From Ramlibacter henchirensis (GTDB lineage: Bacteria > Pseudomonadota > Gammaproteobacteria > Burkholderiales > Burkholderiaceae_C), in NCBI RefSeq assembly GCF_004682015.1, contig NZ_SMLM01000003.1:186001-250000 (forward strand): DNA of 64,000 bases, read 5' to 3'. Under the pieces are notes generated by a model. It did not search any database. It was not told the origin of the DNA and saw nothing but the letters and a program-made list of their open reading frames with translations. Below are positions 61,861 to 64,000 of the stretch, piece after piece. A program made the position numbers and the translations under genes. Every line of letters starts with the position of its first letter. Within the stretch, counting starts at the first letter, position 1.

Positions 61861-63135
61861 CTACAGAAGGATCAAGGCGGCTGCCGCAACCGCCGTGGGC
61901 AGGAGTGCTCCAGCAGCGAGACCGGCCGCTCCGATCGATTCGTCCGCGAAGCCGCGCTTGAGAAGCGCGACGCCAGCCGGGTTGGGCGCATTGGCGATCA
62001 CCGTCAGGCCTCCTCCCGCGACTGCACCCGCTACCAGGCTGTACTTGGCCTCATCGGAGATTCCCTCGATCAGCGAGCCGAGGTAAGTCAGCGCGGCGTT
62101 GTCGGTGATCGCCGTTAGGGCCGTCGCGCCGAAGAACAGCTCCGTCGGCGCCATGGCGGACACCAGCGGCTGCAGCCACCACTGCTGCAAGCCGCCCAGC
62201 ACCACCAGCCCCGCCAAAAAGAACCCGACCAGCAGCGCCTCGCGGATGATGAGCGGACTCTGGTGGCGCTCGTACGCCTGCGTGTAGCCGAGGAAGAATA
62301 GGAACACGCCCAGGAACGCGACGGGATGGTGCGCGAGCAGGACCACGGCCACCAGGCAGATCGCGTGAATGAACACCACCGACGATGGCATCGTGGTGCG
62401 AACCTCGGCTTCGGCCGCCCCGCCGGCTTCTGGCCGTGCCAGCTGCCCCCGGAGCACGTAGGTGGCGAGCGACGCATTCACGAGCACGGCCAGCGCCGAC
62501 TTCCAGCCAAAATTGGCCGCCATGAAAGCCGAATCCCAGTTCCACTTCGCCGCCACCATCAGCACGGGCGGCGCGGCGAACGATGTCAGCGTGCCGCCGA
62601 TCGAGACGTTCACGAACAGGACGCCAAGCGCGAAGTATTTGAGGCACTCAGGAATGCCCCGGCGGAAGATCTGCGGGGCCAGGATCAAGGCCGCGATCGT
62701 CATCGCCGCCGGTTCGGTGATGAACGAGCCGAACAGAGGAACGGCGGCAAGACCTAGCCATGCGGATGCGAGCGGGGTCGGCAGAGGCGCGAGGCGAGCT
62801 AGGGCCTGCGTGGTCTCGAGAACCGCGTGAACAATTGGACGCGACGCCGAGATCACCATCACAACGAAGACGAACAGTGGCTCCGTGTAGTGGCGGGATT
62901 CGGCGTAGTCGAGCGCCACGTCGCCGCCGCGAAGCAGCGCCAGCACGATGACGAGCATGACGGCCCAGAAGCCGAAGACAACCTCCACCTCCCCCAGCAA
63001 ATGAAAGAGGCCGGCGTGGCGCGGGAAGCGATGGGAGAGCCGCTCGAACTGCTTGGCCGTGAAGGTGTGAATCAATGCCAGCGCGAAGAGGCCAGCGGCG
63101 ACGTACTGAATGAGGGTGTCGGGATTGCCCGGCAT
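61861..63135 (-). CDS. Predicted Na+/H+ antiporter-type membrane protein (DUF1504)
   Basis: 424 residues with about ten hydrophobic segments. Segments GSFITEPAAMTIAALILAPQ and GATALTAITDNAALTYLGSL resemble the ion-transporter superfamily half-repeats of the putative Na+/H+ antiporter family PF07399. It would sit in the inner membrane. ATG 63135 was chosen; the longer upstream reading is not hydrophobic or similar. Transport function is inferred from family only. Confidence 0.85.
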   Translation of the reverse strand: MPGNPDTLIQYVAAGLFALALIHTFTAKQFERLSHRFPRHAGLFHLLGEVEVVFGFWAVMLVIVLALLRGGDVALDYAESRHYTEPLFVFVVMVISASRPIVHAVLETTQALARLAPLPTPLASAWLGLAAVPLFGSFITEPAAMTIAALILAPQIFRRGIPECLKYFALGVLFVNVSIGGTLTSFAAPPVLMVAAKWNWDSAFMAANFGWKSALAVLVNASLATYVLRGQLARPEAGGAAEAEVRTTMPSSVVFIHAICLVAVVLLAHHPVAFLGVFLFFLGYTQAYERHQSPLIIREALLVGFFLAGLVVLGGLQQWWLQPLVSAMAPTELFFGATALTAITDNAALTYLGSLIEGISDEAKYSLVAGAVAGGGLTVIANAPNPAGVALLKRGFADESIGAAGLAAGALLPTAVAAAALILL

Positions 63136-63310
63136 GGTCGAGGTCACTCCCGCGAGGCGGCCCGACCTTCGCGTGTACCTGCCCGCTCGCACGGCGGACA
63201 CCCAAGCAAGCATTCTACGGAGGGCCAGCTAAGCAGTTGCGGCTCGGGATGGACCAGGGCCGAGGATCTGAGAGCCAGATTGCGAGCGAATCAGGTGGTG
63301 ACCTGATGTC

Positions 63311-63335
63311 GATGTCTGCTACCGGCCAGGAGCGG
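63311..63335 (+). repeat. Short dispersed repeat, copy 2
   Basis: GATGTCTGC, then TACCGGCCAGGAGCGG. Same orientation as copy 1 at 61.13 kb. May be a small interspersed element or chance fragment. Confidence 0.4.
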
Positions 63336-63603
63336 TCAAGAGACACGCGAGAGTAGGACGTCGGTGCAGCCGACCATTTCCGGTTAGCCGCCGCTCTAAA
63401 TGCTGAAACGACAGAGGCGTGCCCTGTTGGGCGTTGTCGTATCGCGCGATGAGTCAAGGTGCAGGTATCAAGGAGCGGCCGTCACGAAACCATAGCCCAG
63501 ATGCGTCAAGCACTCCTCACTGGCAGCATCCTCTGGCTGCCTCCGAAATAAGCAATGTGTCGGGAGCCACTATGCACCGGCCTTTCCCTGCGGCATGGGC
63601 GGC

Positions 63604-63624
63604 TTGCCCACAGATTTGTCCACA
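63604..63624 (+). other. Tandem DnaA-box-like motifs
   Basis: TTGCCCACA (63604-63612) and TTGTCCACA (63616-63624) are direct tandem copies, two and one mismatches from the DnaA box TTATCCACA. They could belong to a replication origin or be a regulatory DnaA site. No replication gene is near. Confidence 0.3.
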
Positions 63625-63685
63625 GAACTTGTGGGGTCCGTCCTACGCCGTAGAGCTGGACCTTCCCTAAGGTGTCCCCCTAGTA

Positions 63686-63705
63686 AGGCCGGCTGTGGCC
63701 GGCCT
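63686..63705. terminator. GC-rich hairpin without T tract
   Basis: AGGCCGGC pairs with GCCGGCCT around a 4-base loop. No gene ends just before it, so its role is unclear. Confidence 0.3.
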
Positions 63706-63905
63706 GAAAGTTTATCGCCCGGGGTTGCCAGCAGCTTGGTGGCCTTCTCGTCGTGCGCGCCTCAACATACTTTTGGACCTCGCATCCCGAGTTGCACCTC
63801 ATGGGATGCAGGGTTGTCACCCTTGCAGCGCTCGGCCCCTCTAATGGGCAGAGGGATCAAAGGAACGAAGCGTCGTTGCTCCGGTACCTCGCCGAAGGAG
63901 TTGCC

Positions 63906-64000
63906 ATGAAATCCGTGTTCCGAGCGATCGTTCAACGCCCGGGCGGCCGCGGTCGTCGAGAGCCGCAAGGCGCAACGCCTGCAATGTCCGAAGCATCCCG
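63906..64000 (+). CDS. Start of a gene cut by the window end
   Basis: An ATG with AAGGAG 6 bases upstream opens a frame beginning MKSVFRAIVQRPGGRGRRE that runs off the end. The ribosome-binding site is strong, but the protein looks basic and low-complexity. Another frame here reads NARAAAVVESRKAQRL, so a frameshift is possible. Partial, function unknown. Confidence 0.35.
   Translation, partial: MKSVFRAIVQRPGGRGRREPQGATPAMSEAS

Larger units (their letters stand above)
63136..63905. other. Long intergenic region with few features
   Basis: 770 bases upstream of the antiporter gene without a convincing gene. It holds one copy of the short repeat, a pair of DnaA-box-like motifs and a GC-rich hairpin, listed separately. 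Open frames here have random composition. Confidence 0.45.

Noticed and set aside
63762..63968. 68-codon minus-strand frame near the right end
   Set aside because: It overlaps the better-supported plus-strand start at 63906, and shows no start signal or protein-like pattern.

Overview
The window looks like chromosome of a high-GC soil betaproteobacterium in the Burkholderiales, most likely Comamonadaceae (a Ramlibacter- or Variovorax-like organism). The grounds are the gene order thrS-infC-rpmI-rplT-pheS-pheT-ihfA-merR-tRNA-Pro, a phaCAB cluster beside pgeF, and many Bug/TctC-type periplasmic binding proteins. The family assignment is inferred from gene content and recalled protein features, not from a database search.

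Layout. 1-8.2 kb: conserved translation operon, ihfA, a MerR-type regulator and tRNA-Pro(GGG). 8.2-11.2 kb: a signalling pair, a class III nucleotide cyclase fused to an FHA domain and a membrane Ser/Thr kinase. 11.2-19.7 kb: a minus-strand operon for uptake (TRAP transporter) and catabolism of a 3-hydroxybenzoate-like acid through gentisate, with a divergent MarR gene. 19.7-24.7 kb: a Rieske oxygenase / glutamine-synthetase-like ligase / ferredoxin operon, divergent from a GntR gene coupled to azlCD. 24.7-30.2 kb: GST-zeta isomerase, pgeF, a small membrane protein and phaC-phaA-phaB for polyhydroxybutyrate. 30.2-31.8 kb: a CarH/LitR-like B12-dependent light-sensing repressor, divergent from a fasciclin-domain protein, with two perfect matching operators between them.

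32.5-55.7 kb is a dense accessory catabolic region: two FAD monooxygenases, two luciferase-like flavin monooxygenases, a flavin reductase, a cupin, an alpha/beta hydrolase, a second TRAP transporter, an isochorismatase-family hydrolase, an enolase-superfamily enzyme, an arylmalonate decarboxylase, a TfdA-like dioxygenase, six Bug/TctC binding proteins and LysR, IclR and MarR regulators. Together they suggest uptake and stepwise oxidation, decarboxylation and hydrolysis of aromatic or aryl-carboxylic acids; the actual substrates cannot be read from sequence.

55.8-61 kb changes character: small or broken genes, mixed codon use, two relics of an ATP-dependent DNA ligase, a possible frameshifted phage spanin, an intact DUF3606 gene, and at its left edge a short fragment resembling the start of dusA, a known integration site. 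I read this as a decayed integrated element. 61.2-63.1 kb carries a lipoprotein and a predicted Na+/H+ antiporter. The last 0.8 kb is mostly non-coding, with DnaA-box-like motifs, and a gene start runs off the end.

The most promising less-described systems are the ligase/Rieske/ferredoxin module, the CarH-fasciclin switch with a coupled 24-codon leader ORF, and the arylmalonate decarboxylase cassette.
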